In this document: one piece after another, positions 47,670 to 56,926 of the stretch
Position numbering within the stretch: position 1 is the first letter of the stretch
Layout of the letters: each line of letters begins with the position of its first letter
Source: Terriglobia bacterium
GTDB lineage: Bacteria > Acidobacteriota > Terriglobia > JAIQFV01
NCBI GenBank assembly: GCA_020073085.1
Contig: JAIQFV010000002.1
Location: forward strand, 312,875-376,874
Reading direction: 5' to 3'
Length of the DNA: 64,000 nt
Notes under the pieces: model-generated
Told to the model about the DNA's origin: nothing
The model's database searches: none
What the model saw: the letters and a program-made list of their open reading frames with translations, nothing else
Program-made: the position numbers and the translations under genes

Positions 47670-48704
47670 ATGAAGAAGCTCTTTACTCTCATCTTCCTTT
47701 TCCTTCTCAACGTCTTAACATCTGCCCAGACAGGGACCCTGATTGTGCTCAACAAATCGGACAACAGCGCATCATTGATTGACATTGCCACTAAGACGGT
47801 GATCGTTACAGTCCCGACGGGGGTGGCCCCGCATGAGGTTGCCGTGTCGCCCGACGGCACGCTGGCAGTTGTCTCGAACTACGGCGCTAAAGAGCCGGGC
47901 AACAGTCTCACCGTGATAGATATCCCGGCACGGAGGAAACGCGAGGACCTCGACCTCGGTGAGTACAAACGCCCTCATGGCATTGCCTGGTTGAAAGACG
48001 GGAAGCATGTCGTGGTGACTTCTGAGGCGAGCAAGGCGTTGCTGGTGGTGGATGTGGAATCGGGAACCGTTGTCCGCGTGCTGGAGACTCATTCGGACAT
48101 CTCGCACATGGTGGCGTTGACCTCCGACAGCAGCCGCGCCTTCGTGGCCAACATCGGTTCAGGCTCGATCACGGAATTCGATCTGAAAGATCCAAAGCCG
48201 GGGACGAATCTGGCAACGGGGGCAGGTTCGGAAGGCCTGGATGTTTCGCCAGACGGCAGAGAAGTGTGGGTGGCGAGCCGGCAGGCCGACACGGTTTCGG
48301 TGGTGAATACCGCAAAGCTCAAGATCGTGGCGACCTTGGAATCGAAGTCGTTTCCTATTCGGGTGAGATTTACGCCGGATGGCAAGTACGTGCTCGTGTC
48401 CCATGCGCGTTCGGGGGATGTGGCCGTCTATGATGCCCGGAACAAGAAGGAGCTCCGTCGCATCAAAATGGATGTGAGCGCGGTTGGCGATGCCGGCCAG
48501 CGCGTGCTCGGAACTCAGTTCGGGTCCAGTCCGGCGCCGATCGGAATCCTGATCCCTCCGGACGGGAAGCGGGCTTACGTCGCGAACAGCAACGCCGATA
48601 CATTGGCGGTGATTGATCTAAAAGACTGGACGGTTGTGGACCACATCAAAACCAGCAAAGAGCCGGATGGGATGGGGTATTCCAAGCTGGTGCTGGAAAA
48701 ATAG
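47670..48704 (+). CDS. Exported YVTN-type seven-bladed beta-propeller protein
   Basis: 344 residues with GGAG before the ATG. Signal peptide at 1-19 (ends SAQ). Repeated blades have the form 'g..PhevavSPDGtlavVsN', 'PHGIAWLKDGKHVVVTSEASKALLVVD' and 'SEGLDVSPDGREVWVASRQADTVSVVNT', ending 'PDGKRAYVANSNADTLAVIDLKDWTVV'. This is the YVTN/lactonase-like propeller. Such periplasmic or surface proteins often have no known activity. No cytochrome or dehydrogenase is beside it. Confidence 0.85.
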   Translation: MKKLFTLIFLFLLNVLTSAQTGTLIVLNKSDNSASLIDIATKTVIVTVPTGVAPHEVAVSPDGTLAVVSNYGAKEPGNSLTVIDIPARRKREDLDLGEYKRPHGIAWLKDGKHVVVTSEASKALLVVDVESGTVVRVLETHSDISHMVALTSDSSRAFVANIGSGSITEFDLKDPKPGTNLATGAGSEGLDVSPDGREVWVASRQADTVSVVNTAKLKIVATLESKSFPIRVRFTPDGKYVLVSHARSGDVAVYDARNKKELRRIKMDVSAVGDAGQRVLGTQFGSSPAPIGILIPPDGKRAYVANSNADTLAVIDLKDWTVVDHIKTSKEPDGMGYSKLVLEK

Positions 48705-48928
48705 GAGAAACAAAAAGTCCACCGCAGAGTGCGCGGAGAACGCGGAGCTCAGAGGGGTTTGAGACGGAGACCCATGGCCATAGGTCCGGATTTGGTTTCC
48801 AAGGGATCGAGGCCCCGCGCTGGTCCCGCGTCGCACCTTCTGAGTGTTCTTTCGGTCATCTCATCAACCGATAACCCGGTTCAATGGCGTGGGGCTCAGA
48901 GGCACGCGCCGGGGTCCATGAACAGATC

Positions 48929-49831
48929 CTAATTCCTCAGATATCGCTTCAATCCCTCCTCCAGCGATACGAATTTCATCCCAAAGACCATTTCCGCTTC
49001 GCTGGGATCGACGCGCTCTTCCATTAGGATAAAGTCAATGGCCGCAGGAGTCAGCGGCCGGCCGGGAAGGTACTGAAGGAACGTCGCCAGCAGCTTCATG
49101 AAGGCAGCCGGCTGGTGAAGCAGGAGCCGCCGCTTGCCTGCCACCTTGAGCGCGGTGCGGATGATTTCGTCCATGGTGAGTTCCTGCGGACCGCCCAGCT
49201 CGAATGTTCGATTGGCCGCCCTTGGTTCGTTCGCCGCCTTTGCAGCAACGCGCGCTACGTCAAAAACGGAGATCGGCTGGACCTTGTTCTTTCCATTGCC
49301 GACGACCGGCACAAAGGGAAGCAGTTTCGCAAAGAACAGAAACTTGTTGAGGCTTCGATCCTCCGGCCCATAGATCCACGAAGGACGCAGAATCACGTAC
49401 TCCATCCCGCTTGAGCAAATGGCCTGCTCAGCCATCGCTTTTGCCCGGAACCAGGGCTCAGTCTTCTCTGGAGATGCTCCCGCGCCACTGAGATAGACGA
49501 ACCGTCTGACGTCGTTCTTCCGGGCTGCAGCGACCATCCGCTCTGTACCGCGCCCGTCCACCTCGAGGTAGGTCCAGCCGCGCCGGGGATTCTCGATCGG
49601 ATGATTGGGGAATTGCACGCAATGAACGACCGCATCGATTCCTTCGGTCACTCGTTCCAGCGAGGGGGAGTCGGTGATATCGCCCGCTCGCATTTGAACA
49701 CGCTCGCCCCAGCGATTTTTGGAATCGCCTTGACGGGACATGCAACAGACGCGGTGACCTCCCCCGGCCAACAGTTCCTCAATAATATGTGAGCCGATCA
49801 GTCCCGTACCGCCTGCGACCAGGATGTTCAT
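48929..49831 (-). CDS. NAD(P)-binding atypical SDR (NDUFA9-like)
   Basis: 300 residues. The N-terminal Rossmann motif is 'MNILVAGGTGLIGSHIIEELL' (short form GGTGLIG). 'DAVVHCVQFPN' and 'RRFVYLSGAGAS' follow, and 'ILRPSWIYGPEDRSLNKFLFFAKLLPFVPVVGNGKNKVQPISVFDVA' is characteristic of the complex-I NDUFA9-type atypical short-chain dehydrogenases. The active-site Tyr-Lys pair of classical SDRs is lacking, as in that group. It lies 12 bp downstream of the DUF1501 gene on the same strand. Substrate unknown. Confidence 0.87.
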   Translation of the reverse strand: MNILVAGGTGLIGSHIIEELLAGGGHRVCCMSRQGDSKNRWGERVQMRAGDITDSPSLERVTEGIDAVVHCVQFPNHPIENPRRGWTYLEVDGRGTERMVAAARKNDVRRFVYLSGAGASPEKTEPWFRAKAMAEQAICSSGMEYVILRPSWIYGPEDRSLNKFLFFAKLLPFVPVVGNGKNKVQPISVFDVARVAAKAANEPRAANRTFELGGPQELTMDEIIRTALKVAGKRRLLLHQPAAFMKLLATFLQYLPGRPLTPAAIDFILMEERVDPSEAEMVFGMKFVSLEEGLKRYLRN

Positions 49832-49843
49832 GTCGGCATCCCG

Positions 49844-51124
49844 TCAGCCTCGAATAAAGTTCCGAAAGTTCGAAGGAGCACTGTTGTATCCTGGAAACAC
49901 CTTGGCCAGGTTCTTACACCCGAGATGCTTATCGACGACCTCGCCAAAGACATCGCGAAAGTCTGTGGTGAGAGCCAGGTCCCGGCCTTCATAGAGACTC
50001 TCGTTTCTTAGACCCGGCCAATGGCCATAAACCTTCCCGCCTTTTACCGGCCCGCCGAGGACAAACATGCAATTGGCATGTCCATGGTCGGTGCCGCGAT
50101 TTCCGTTTTCGCGGGCGGTTCGGCCGAACTCCGACATGGTCAGCACCACGACATCTTCCATGCGGTCGCCCAGATCCGTGTATAGAGCGGCCAGTCCTTC
50201 GCTGAACTCTCTCAGCCGGTTGGCAAGCTGTCCTTGCGCGTTGCCTTCTCCGGCATGATGGTCCCAACCTCCGATATCTGTGAACGCGACTTCCAGGCCG
50301 ACATTCGCCTTAATGAGTTGCGCGACCTGTTTCAACGCATTTCCGAATGGCCCGTTGGGATAGGTCGCCCCGTTCTCCGGTTGGAATTGCTGGGGGTTCA
50401 TCTTTTTCAGGAATTCGACCGCTTCAAAACTTTCCGCTCCCGTGGCGCGCACCTTGTCGCCGGATGTGTTTCCATAGAGCATCTCAAAGGCCTCGGTCAT
50501 CTGGTCGGAAAACCTGCCGGCGCGAATCCCAAAATCATTCAGGTTCGTGATGGCAACGGCCGGCGCCGGGCCATACAAACTGCGGGGCATCTGAGGGCTC
50601 AAAGCGATTCCACGGAAGGGAGTGGACTGCGGCGCCGGTTGAGCTTGCAGGATTCGATTGAGCCAGCCATCCCCCGTTGATTTCAACCCCGGAGTGGCGG
50701 ACTCCATGAAGTCCTGCGCGTCAAAATGGGATCGGGTGTTATCGGGCGAGCCCGCCGCGTGGATGATGGCCAGGTGGCCGGCGCCGTAAAGGGCCTTGAA
50801 CGACGCCAGTGAAGGGTGCAGGCCAAAGAATCCGTCGAGATCAATTGCCGTGGTGGAGTCGCCGCCGCGAGGCTCGGGAATGGCGATGGTCGGCCGCATC
50901 TGGTAATAGCTTCTCTCCCCGAACGGGACAACGATATTCAGTCCGTCGGCGGCACCCCGCTGGAAAATGGCGACCAGGATCTTGCGTCGTGAAGCGCCCC
51001 CGACATCCCCCGATTCATTCAGGGTCGAGGCACGGAGCAGGAACTTGGGCATCGCGGTGAGCGTCCCCAGGCTCGCGACAGCAAGTCCGGAGGATTTCAA
51101 GAATACTCGACGTGTGACGGTCAT
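49844..51124 (-). CDS. DUF1501 protein with twin-arginine signal
   Basis: 426 residues; AGAGGAAG precedes the ATG. A Tat signal 'TRRVFLKSSGLAVASLG' starts at residue 4, so the protein is folded in the cytoplasm before export. 'AIFQRGAADGLNIVVPFGERSYYQMRP', 'HPSLASFKALYGAGHLAIIHAAGSPDNTRSHFDAQDFME' and 'SEFGRTARENGNRGTDHGHANCMFVLG' are DUF1501 hallmarks, a sulfatase/alkaline-phosphatase-like fold. It normally occurs next to DUF1800, as here. Function unknown. Confidence 0.93.
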   Translation of the reverse strand: MTVTRRVFLKSSGLAVASLGTLTAMPKFLLRASTLNESGDVGGASRRKILVAIFQRGAADGLNIVVPFGERSYYQMRPTIAIPEPRGGDSTTAIDLDGFFGLHPSLASFKALYGAGHLAIIHAAGSPDNTRSHFDAQDFMESATPGLKSTGDGWLNRILQAQPAPQSTPFRGIALSPQMPRSLYGPAPAVAITNLNDFGIRAGRFSDQMTEAFEMLYGNTSGDKVRATGAESFEAVEFLKKMNPQQFQPENGATYPNGPFGNALKQVAQLIKANVGLEVAFTDIGGWDHHAGEGNAQGQLANRLREFSEGLAALYTDLGDRMEDVVVLTMSEFGRTARENGNRGTDHGHANCMFVLGGPVKGGKVYGHWPGLRNESLYEGRDLALTTDFRDVFGEVVDKHLGCKNLAKVFPGYNSAPSNFRNFIRG

Positions 51125-51183
51125 GACGTCTTCCTCTCAAAACAGAGCGCGACCCCTCCGGGGGAATCGCATGATGGCTTCTC

Positions 51184-53130
51184 TTAACGCCGCTGGAATT
51201 CAGGCGAACCCAGGATCAGGCCAGCGATCTCCACCGGGAGGGCTCTGCCGGCAACCGCCTGTGATGCACTGGCGGCCGATGGAATCCCATCGTCATTCCC
51301 GGGTCCGCGCAGTCCCGCGTTCAAGGCGGCACGCGTTTGACCACTGGCATCTCCCAACAAATACCGTTGCAGCAAGCGGCTGCGTATTTCGTCCGGCTGT
51401 GTGGGCGAGTCTTCACCCAAAAGCCGGGCAAGTTCGATGTTCGTCCCGGCGATCCTGTTCGCTGCAAAGGCCAAGGCAAAGTTCATGCGAGTCAGCAGAG
51501 TGCCCGTATTCAGCCACTCGCTGGCACGGTCGGGATAACCCGTGGGCGCCTGGTACATGAACAGGGGTTGGCCCATCCGAGCGACGAATTGCAGCAACGG
51601 AACCGAGGCATCGGTGTCGCCCCCCGAAGTACGAATCGCGCTGACGACGAGCTCGAAGGGTGATTTAACCTTGGCCCGGTAAGCATCCTTGGAATTGAAC
51701 TCCGGCGAATAAAAAATCGTGCGCAGCATTTCCCGGATGTCCCCGTCGGTTTTCATATAGGTGGCGGCCACGCGACCCACCAGGGATTCGGGAGGCGCAT
51801 CCGAAACAAACCGCGTCACCAGCTTTTGCGCGATGAAATGGGCGGTGGACGGGTGGTGCACGAGGAGATTGATGACCTCCTCCCCATCCTTCTCGCCGCC
51901 CGCATGGATCTTATGCCCGAGGACCAACTTCGGACCGTTGTCGTGAATCCGTTCGTTGAAGAAGAACTCGCCGCCCTGGCGGGGCTGCCGGATGGTCCAC
52001 CCCGTGAAGCATCGCGCCACTTCAGTGACATCCTTCTGCGTGTATCCGCCCTCCACCCCCAGGGTATGCAATTCCATGAGTTCGCGGGCGTAGTTTTCAT
52101 TCAGGCCGCGCTTTGGATTGGCGTTGGGTGGCGTCTTCGCCTGACGTCCCACGGGATTCCGTGAAGGGGGTATCGGCCGGCCTCCGAGATTGTACCGGCG
52201 GTTGCCAAACGGCCGGTTCCTGCCCCGGTTGGCGTTGGGGTGAGGCCCGTTCGGATCAGCGCTCAACCAGTTGTCCAGGTAGAACAGCATGGCGGAGGAA
52301 TGTGCGGTCGCCTCCACCAGATCCTTGAACTTTCCCAGGGCGTTGGGACGGATCACCTCGCGGTCGTATTCCGTCAGCAGCCAACGGTCGGCGCCCTTGC
52401 CCGCAAAAATGTTGAAGTGATTTTCCCAGAAGTCCACCATCTCTTCGTAGAGTTGCCGCTCGCTGTAAACCGCACGCAGCACCTTGGCCTGCTGCAATTC
52501 CTTCACAATTTCCCGCGGCCCTTCAAACTTCATGTTCGGGTTGCGAGACATTTCCGTGGAGGCTGCGTCGGGGCGCCCGGGATTGAGGCGGGGAAACGGA
52601 GCGGAAGAAGTTTCGGATGGGGACTCCCTCGGCATCATCTCGCCGGACGAAGGGTCCTTGGGACGTCCCATTGCTTCGCCTTGTCGTTCCTGCAACCGCT
52701 TGGCGACCTGTGGTGGCGGATAGGCCAAAGCCAATTCGGAAGAGGTCATCCTTAACGTATCCAGATCAGCGAGCTTCTGCTCCACCAACGGATCCGGGAG
52801 ACTCTCGGGATGAAGTTGCTGTTCAATGAATTTCTTCAATCCCATCTTTTCGGCCCGCTCGATATCGTCCGGGCGCGGACCGTACGTGAGCCGGTTCAAG
52901 ACATGCACCACCTGCTCGATCCCAGTCAGGGAACCGGGTCGATCGGAAGCGGCGGACCGCTCGGGAAATGCGCTGAGCCGGACGGGGTGCCAGGGAACCA
53001 GGATCAATGAAAGGAAAATGAGCGCATAAATGGCGGCAGCCAGCACATTCCTCGTAAAGCATCGCATCGCGGATCGACACTGCCTTGATGTCATCGCATT
53101 GAAAGGAGGCATCTCAATCTTCTCCTTCAT
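51184..53130 (-). CDS. DUF1800 protein
   Basis: 648 residues, GAGGAC before the start. N-terminal membrane or signal segment at about 28-48. 'HVLNRLTYGPRPDDIERAEKMGLKKFIEQQLHPESLPDP' begins the DUF1800 domain. 'MVDFWENHFNIFAGKG', 'NPKRGLNENYARELMELHTLGVEGGYTQKDVTEVARCFTGWT' and 'HDNGPKLVLGHKIHAGGEKDGEEVINLLVHHPSTAHFIAQKLVTRFVSDAPP' follow (typical passages). A Pro/Arg-rich insert (about residues 150-195) is not conserved in the family. It ends 59 bp before the DUF1501 gene; the two form the usual operon of unknown function. Confidence 0.93.
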   Translation of the reverse strand: MKEKIEMPPFNAMTSRQCRSAMRCFTRNVLAAAIYALIFLSLILVPWHPVRLSAFPERSAASDRPGSLTGIEQVVHVLNRLTYGPRPDDIERAEKMGLKKFIEQQLHPESLPDPLVEQKLADLDTLRMTSSELALAYPPPQVAKRLQERQGEAMGRPKDPSSGEMMPRESPSETSSAPFPRLNPGRPDAASTEMSRNPNMKFEGPREIVKELQQAKVLRAVYSERQLYEEMVDFWENHFNIFAGKGADRWLLTEYDREVIRPNALGKFKDLVEATAHSSAMLFYLDNWLSADPNGPHPNANRGRNRPFGNRRYNLGGRPIPPSRNPVGRQAKTPPNANPKRGLNENYARELMELHTLGVEGGYTQKDVTEVARCFTGWTIRQPRQGGEFFFNERIHDNGPKLVLGHKIHAGGEKDGEEVINLLVHHPSTAHFIAQKLVTRFVSDAPPESLVGRVAATYMKTDGDIREMLRTIFYSPEFNSKDAYRAKVKSPFELVVSAIRTSGGDTDASVPLLQFVARMGQPLFMYQAPTGYPDRASEWLNTGTLLTRMNFALAFAANRIAGTNIELARLLGEDSPTQPDEIRSRLLQRYLLGDASGQTRAALNAGLRGPGNDDGIPSAASASQAVAGRALPVEIAGLILGSPEFQRR

Positions 53131-53394
53131 GGGTAATGTCCTCTGGACAACTATTCGCTTAGACCGAGTGAGGGAATCGAAGTTTAATACATAAAAGCTC
53201 CTAAATCCACGACATGGTGATGAGGGTAGTGGACTGGTTCCGGTTCGGGCGTTCTGGCGCTACGGGAACCGAGTCTTCTTTCACCGTCCCGATAGCGGGA
53301 ACATGTCCTGATTGATTAGTCGAGCGGTCCGTTTGGGGCTATACTTTTGAGGAGTGTCGAAAACTCTGCAGGTTCAATTCGCGGGAGGCCTTTT

Positions 53395-53937
53395 ATGCGT
53401 CGATTGACAATTTTTGCCTTGGGACTTGCGCTTTTCTCCCTGCCTGCTTTCAGCCAAACACCGACAACTGATTCTCAGACTCTTCAAGCTCTGCTGGCCG
53501 AGGTCCATCAACTCCGGCAGGACTTGCAGGCCCTTACTGCGGCCACACAAAGAGGCCAAATTCTCCTCTATCGCCTGCAAGTCCAACAAGCCGCGGTTGC
53601 ACGTGCATCCCAGCGGTTGGAGGATGCCCGCTCAAGGCTTGCTGACACGCAGTCGAGTAGGAAGAGGCAGGCGGCCCAAGTGAAGAAGTACGAGGAGATG
53701 TCCGGCCACACCGGGAATCCGGCGGAACAGAAACAAATTGAAGAGTGGCTCCCCCGAGCTAAAGTGGAACTCGAACAGGCCACGAACGAGGAACAAGACC
53801 GACAATCGAGAGCGATGGAGGCGGAGGAACTATTGCGGACAGAGCAGGCCAGACTCGGCGAACTCCAGGAGCAGTTGGACCGACTCGACAAGGCCCTGGA
53901 GAGGTCTGGCCGCCAGTCGGGAAGCACCGCGCGGTAG
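53395..53937 (+). CDS. Exported coiled-coil protein of unknown function
   Basis: 180 residues from ATG 53395, with GGGAGG upstream; the open frame starts at 53347. Signal peptide at 1-20 (ends AFSQ). The rest is one long predicted coiled coil, 'LLAEVHQLRQDLQALTAATQRGQILLYRLQVQQAAVARASQRLEDARSRL', with a break near 'SGHTGNPAEQKQIEEWLPRAKVELEQ'. No catalytic motif. Similar periplasmic coiled-coil proteins occur alone in many genomes. It is divergent from the DUF1800 gene. Confidence 0.72.
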   Translation: MRRLTIFALGLALFSLPAFSQTPTTDSQTLQALLAEVHQLRQDLQALTAATQRGQILLYRLQVQQAAVARASQRLEDARSRLADTQSSRKRQAAQVKKYEEMSGHTGNPAEQKQIEEWLPRAKVELEQATNEEQDRQSRAMEAEELLRTEQARLGELQEQLDRLDKALERSGRQSGSTAR

Positions 53938-54101
53938 GTGGCACCCGTGTATGTTGCCACGACAATGCAAGGGGACGAGTAAACCGATAGGTGCCATTCA
54001 ACTTGAAACCAAGGATCGCAACGTGTGGTGGAAGGGGTCAGGCAAAAGTTCCGGGGTCTTTTACTGGAGAGGCGTTCGGCTGATTCAGTGATCGTAGACA
54101 A

Positions 54102-54665
54102 TCAGATCAGTTTCTGAATGAGCACTTCCAGGTTCTTTCGAAGCCCGCGGGAGTAGCCGGGGTATTTCTTGACAATCCTTCCGTCCCGGTCAATGAGAAA
54201 ACTGGTGGGGAATCCCGTAACGTTGTATTCATCTGAAATGTTCCCGTTATCAATCACCACAGGATAGTTCATCTTGTGCTCGTTGACAAAGCTCTTGATC
54301 TCGTTCAGATCACTCGGATCGGAGACGCCGACGATCACGAATCCCTTGTCGCGATAGTCGTTATACAGCTCCACCAGCTCCGGTATTTCCTCCTGGCACG
54401 GGCCACACCACACGGCCCAGAAATTCACCAAAACGACCTTGCCCTTGAAGTCACTCAGCTTGACGTCCTTGGCATCCAGGTTCTTGGCCGTGAATTCCAT
54501 GGCCTTTTCGCCGCCGGTGGACGTCGTCTCGGGTCCCTTCTTCCCGCTGCTCATCTCCAGCCACGAGCAACTTTCGGTCACGAGGAGGGCCCCCAGCAGG
54601 GAAAGCGTCAAAAATATTCCAATGATCTCTTTGCAGTCAGGTTTTCTACTCAAGTCAGATTTCAT
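54102..54665 (-). CDS. TlpA/ResA-type thiol-disulfide lipoprotein
   Basis: 187 residues. The N-terminal hydrophobic segment ends at a Cys (LLVTESCSW), probably a lipoprotein or membrane anchor. The thioredoxin domain has 'VKLSDFKGKVVLVNFWAVWCGPCQEEIPEL' with active site WCGPC and the cis-Pro loop 'GFPTSFLIDRDGRI'. It accepts electrons from the CcdA protein encoded 51 bp upstream and reduces disulfides outside the membrane, for example in apocytochrome c (family knowledge). No cytochrome biogenesis genes are beside it. Confidence 0.92.
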   Translation of the reverse strand: MKSDLSRKPDCKEIIGIFLTLSLLGALLVTESCSWLEMSSGKKGPETTSTGGEKAMEFTAKNLDAKDVKLSDFKGKVVLVNFWAVWCGPCQEEIPELVELYNDYRDKGFVIVGVSDPSDLNEIKSFVNEHKMNYPVVIDNGNISDEYNVTGFPTSFLIDRDGRIVKKYPGYSRGLRKNLEVLIQKLI

Positions 54666-54716
54666 GAAAGATGCCTACCTCTTTTGTCCGATGATTCCTG
54701 AGACGTCATTGGGCGG

Positions 54717-55451
54717 TCACAGGGCGAACCGATTCAAGAACGAAAACTTCTGGGCAAGCCAGTTCAAGTTGTTGGTCAAGATCAGGGCGCCGATTGCAAT
54801 AAGCAGAATTCCGCTCACGACTTCGACGACCTGCAAGTGCTTTCGAAAGGTTTTATAGAATCCCAGGAAGCGATTGATGCTGAGGCCGACCAGCAGAAAG
54901 GGAACTCCCAGGCCCAGGGAGTAGATCGCGAGCAAAAGGATTCCCTGGGAGACCGACTCGCGCGTGGCAGCGATCGTCAAGATTCCGGCCAGGATGGGTC
55001 CAATGCAGGGAGTCCAGCCGAACGCAAAGGCCAGCCCAATGACAAACGACCCCAAAATACCGGCCTTGCCTGCCTTGTTGAAACGCGCTTCGCGATACAG
55101 AAAGCCGATTTTAAAAAGGCCCGTGAGATGCAGACCAAAGATGATGATGACAACCCCGGCAATTTGGAGAAAGAGCCGGTGATGACGCTGCATGACGTGA
55201 CCCACGGTTGTCGCCGAGGCGCCCAGCCCAACGAACACCACGGAGAACCCGAGGATGAAGACAAGCGAATGCAGCAGGGTCTTGCCCATGACGCGGGCCG
55301 GCTGCGTCTCTTCCTGCTTGCGCATGTCCTCCACGGACACGCCGGTGATGTAAGAAAGATAAGCGGGCACCAGGGGAAGCACACAGGGGGAGAGGAAGGA
55401 GATGAGGCCTGCCACGAAGGCCGTTGCCAACCCTACGCTGCCATCTTCCAT
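54717..55451 (-). CDS. ccdA: CcdA/DsbD-type transmembrane thiol carrier
   Basis: 244 residues, GGAGG before the ATG. Six to seven membrane helices. The first carries 'AFVAGLISFLSPCVLPLVPAYLSYITG' and the fourth 'GLAFAFGWTPCIGPILAGIL'; the SPCVLP and TPCIGP cysteines are the redox pair. It moves electrons from cytoplasmic thioredoxin to the outside. The following TlpA-type gene is its natural partner and both form an operon. Confidence 0.94.
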   Translation of the reverse strand: MEDGSVGLATAFVAGLISFLSPCVLPLVPAYLSYITGVSVEDMRKQEETQPARVMGKTLLHSLVFILGFSVVFVGLGASATTVGHVMQRHHRLFLQIAGVVIIIFGLHLTGLFKIGFLYREARFNKAGKAGILGSFVIGLAFAFGWTPCIGPILAGILTIAATRESVSQGILLLAIYSLGLGVPFLLVGLSINRFLGFYKTFRKHLQVVEVVSGILLIAIGALILTNNLNWLAQKFSFLNRFAL

Positions 55452-55649
55452 CTGAGTCGACCTCCACTCCTAGCCAATCCGTAAAGGGGTATGATAGCAT
55501 ACGTACCCTGAAATGGCAGTTTTCGTCCGAGGTCCCATCACGCTGCTGCGCTTCCAAGAGCACCCTGAAGATCGCTCCATAAATTCGGGTTTCTGGAACC
55601 TTCCCCAGCAATTCGGCGGCTGAGATTCAGGCATAACTTCCTTGAGTTC

Positions 55650-55868
55650 ATGAAAGTCTTCATCGGTAAATTCACAAAAATCTTTGTGGCCGTCATCGGC
55701 GGCAATGCCATCTATTACATCTTTGAGGATAGCCTGCCCGACATTTTTCACCACAAGATCTTCACGTTCGACTGGGGACTTCTTCTGGATTTCTGGGTCT
55801 GTGTCTTCCTGTGGGTAATACTCGACCTCTTCAGCAAATTCAGATTCCGCCTCCGCACGAAGAAATAA
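55650..55868 (+). CDS. Small two-helix membrane protein
   Basis: 72 residues: 'FIGKFTKIFVAVIGGNAIYYIF' and 'TFDWGLLLDFWVCVFLWVILDLF' are two membrane segments, the tail is basic (RFRLRTKK). The well-formed helices and positive-inside end argue for a real gene. No family is recognised. The Shine-Dalgarno site is weak. An overlapping minus-strand frame (55470-55904) looks like its shadow. It could be transcribed toward lexA. Confidence 0.5.
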   Translation: MKVFIGKFTKIFVAVIGGNAIYYIFEDSLPDIFHHKIFTFDWGLLLDFWVCVFLWVILDLFSKFRFRLRTKK

Positions 55869-55988
55869 CATCTTCGTCCCGCCTGCGATTGTATGGTTTC
55901 CCACGTTCTTTACATCAGGGAGAAACTCTTACAGGCTTTTACAGCATTTCAAAACTCCAGGAAGAATGGGACGGAAGAGGGAAGAATC

Positions 55989-56031
55989 GCAAAAATTTTA
56001 TTTGCATATTCGCTATTTCTTCGCCTATGAT
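55989..56031 (+). promoter_or_regulatory. Possible lexA promoter and operator
   Basis: An inverted repeat GCAAA-N7-TTTGC (55989-56005) overlaps a weak -35 (TTGCAT, 56002-56007) that is 18 bp before TATGAT (56026-56031, 5 of 6 to the -10). Position and symmetry would suit a LexA site, but it matches no LexA box I know, and the same motif is not seen before dinB. Confidence 0.25.
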
Positions 56032-56133
56032 GAGGTAAGATGGTATCGGGCGCACGGCCCGTCATGCTGTGAGGTAGCCCCTGCAGGGATGCGTCTCGGA
56101 GGAATGAGACCTGCCGAAGACAAGGAGTGCGAT

Positions 56134-56820
56134 ATGCCACTGACGAGGCGACAGTTTGAGGTCTTAAGCTTCATCAAAAGCTTTACAGAGCAGAAAGGGT
56201 ATTCCCCCAGTTTTGATGAAATCCGCAGAGGGCTGGCGCTGAGTTCGCTTGCCACCGTCCACAAACACATCAACACCCTGGAGCGAAAGGGATGCCTCGC
56301 GCGCGACTATAACCGCAGCCGCTCCATCGAAATTCTTTCCATGCAACCACGGGGTGAATTCGGGAGGCATGCACCGGGGGTGGAGGCAGCCGAGAAGTTC
56401 AGGGCATCCGGGTTGCGTCCAAGTGTTTCGCGGCGCGAGGCGCGCTTTGAACTTCCCCTGTTGGGGCGTATTGCGGCGGGCAAGCCGATCGAGGCCGTTC
56501 CCACCGATGAAACCCTTTCACTGGGTGATTTTGTGGGGAGTAAGAACGTTTATGTGTTGAAGGTGCGTGGAGACTCCATGATTGATGATCACATTTGCGA
56601 TGGCGATTTCGTTGTGGTGGAGAGCGTCGCGGACGCCGTGAACGGCGAAACAGTCGTCGCGTTGGTGGATGACAGTGATTCCACGTTGAAGCGTTTCTAT
56701 CGCGAGAAGAACGGCAAGGTCCGACTCCAACCCTCTAATCCCGGGATGCCTCCCATGGTGTATGAGGCCCAGCGAGTCAAGATCCAGGGTCGGGTTATCG
56801 GCGTGTTGAGAAGATTCTGA
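56134..56820 (+). CDS. lexA: LexA SOS repressor
   Basis: 228 residues from ATG 56134 with AAGGAG upstream; the longer open frame from 55966 is not supported. N-terminal winged helix 'LTRRQFEVLSFIKSFTEQKGYSPSFDEIRRGLALSSLATVHKHINTLERKGCLARD'. Self-cleavage between Ala115 and Gly116 (RIAAGKP), nucleophile Ser148 (VRGDSMIDD), base Lys186 (STLKRF), all at family spacing. It represses DNA-damage genes until RecA triggers cleavage. dinB follows 106 bp downstream on the same strand, a common SOS pairing. Confidence 0.95.
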   Translation: MPLTRRQFEVLSFIKSFTEQKGYSPSFDEIRRGLALSSLATVHKHINTLERKGCLARDYNRSRSIEILSMQPRGEFGRHAPGVEAAEKFRASGLRPSVSRREARFELPLLGRIAAGKPIEAVPTDETLSLGDFVGSKNVYVLKVRGDSMIDDHICDGDFVVVESVADAVNGETVVALVDDSDSTLKRFYREKNGKVRLQPSNPGMPPMVYEAQRVKIQGRVIGVLRRF

Positions 56821-56926
56821 CTTCTTCAGTCACCAAGGATGGGCTCAACCACATCGTCACTAAATGTCGAATTATTCCTTCACAGATCTGATCTTTTAGA
56901 ATCTAATCTGCCACCCGGAATGCCCC

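Noticed and set aside
48705..48928. Phrase with 'CGCAGAG...GCGGAG' runs after the propeller gene.
   Set aside because: It looks like a short low-complexity tract seen in many genomes; too short and without symmetry to call a defined element.
55470..55904. Minus-strand frame of 144 codons upstream of ccdA.
   Set aside because: It lies opposite the small membrane protein, is composed of charged residues with no motif, and its tail enters the ccdA promoter region.
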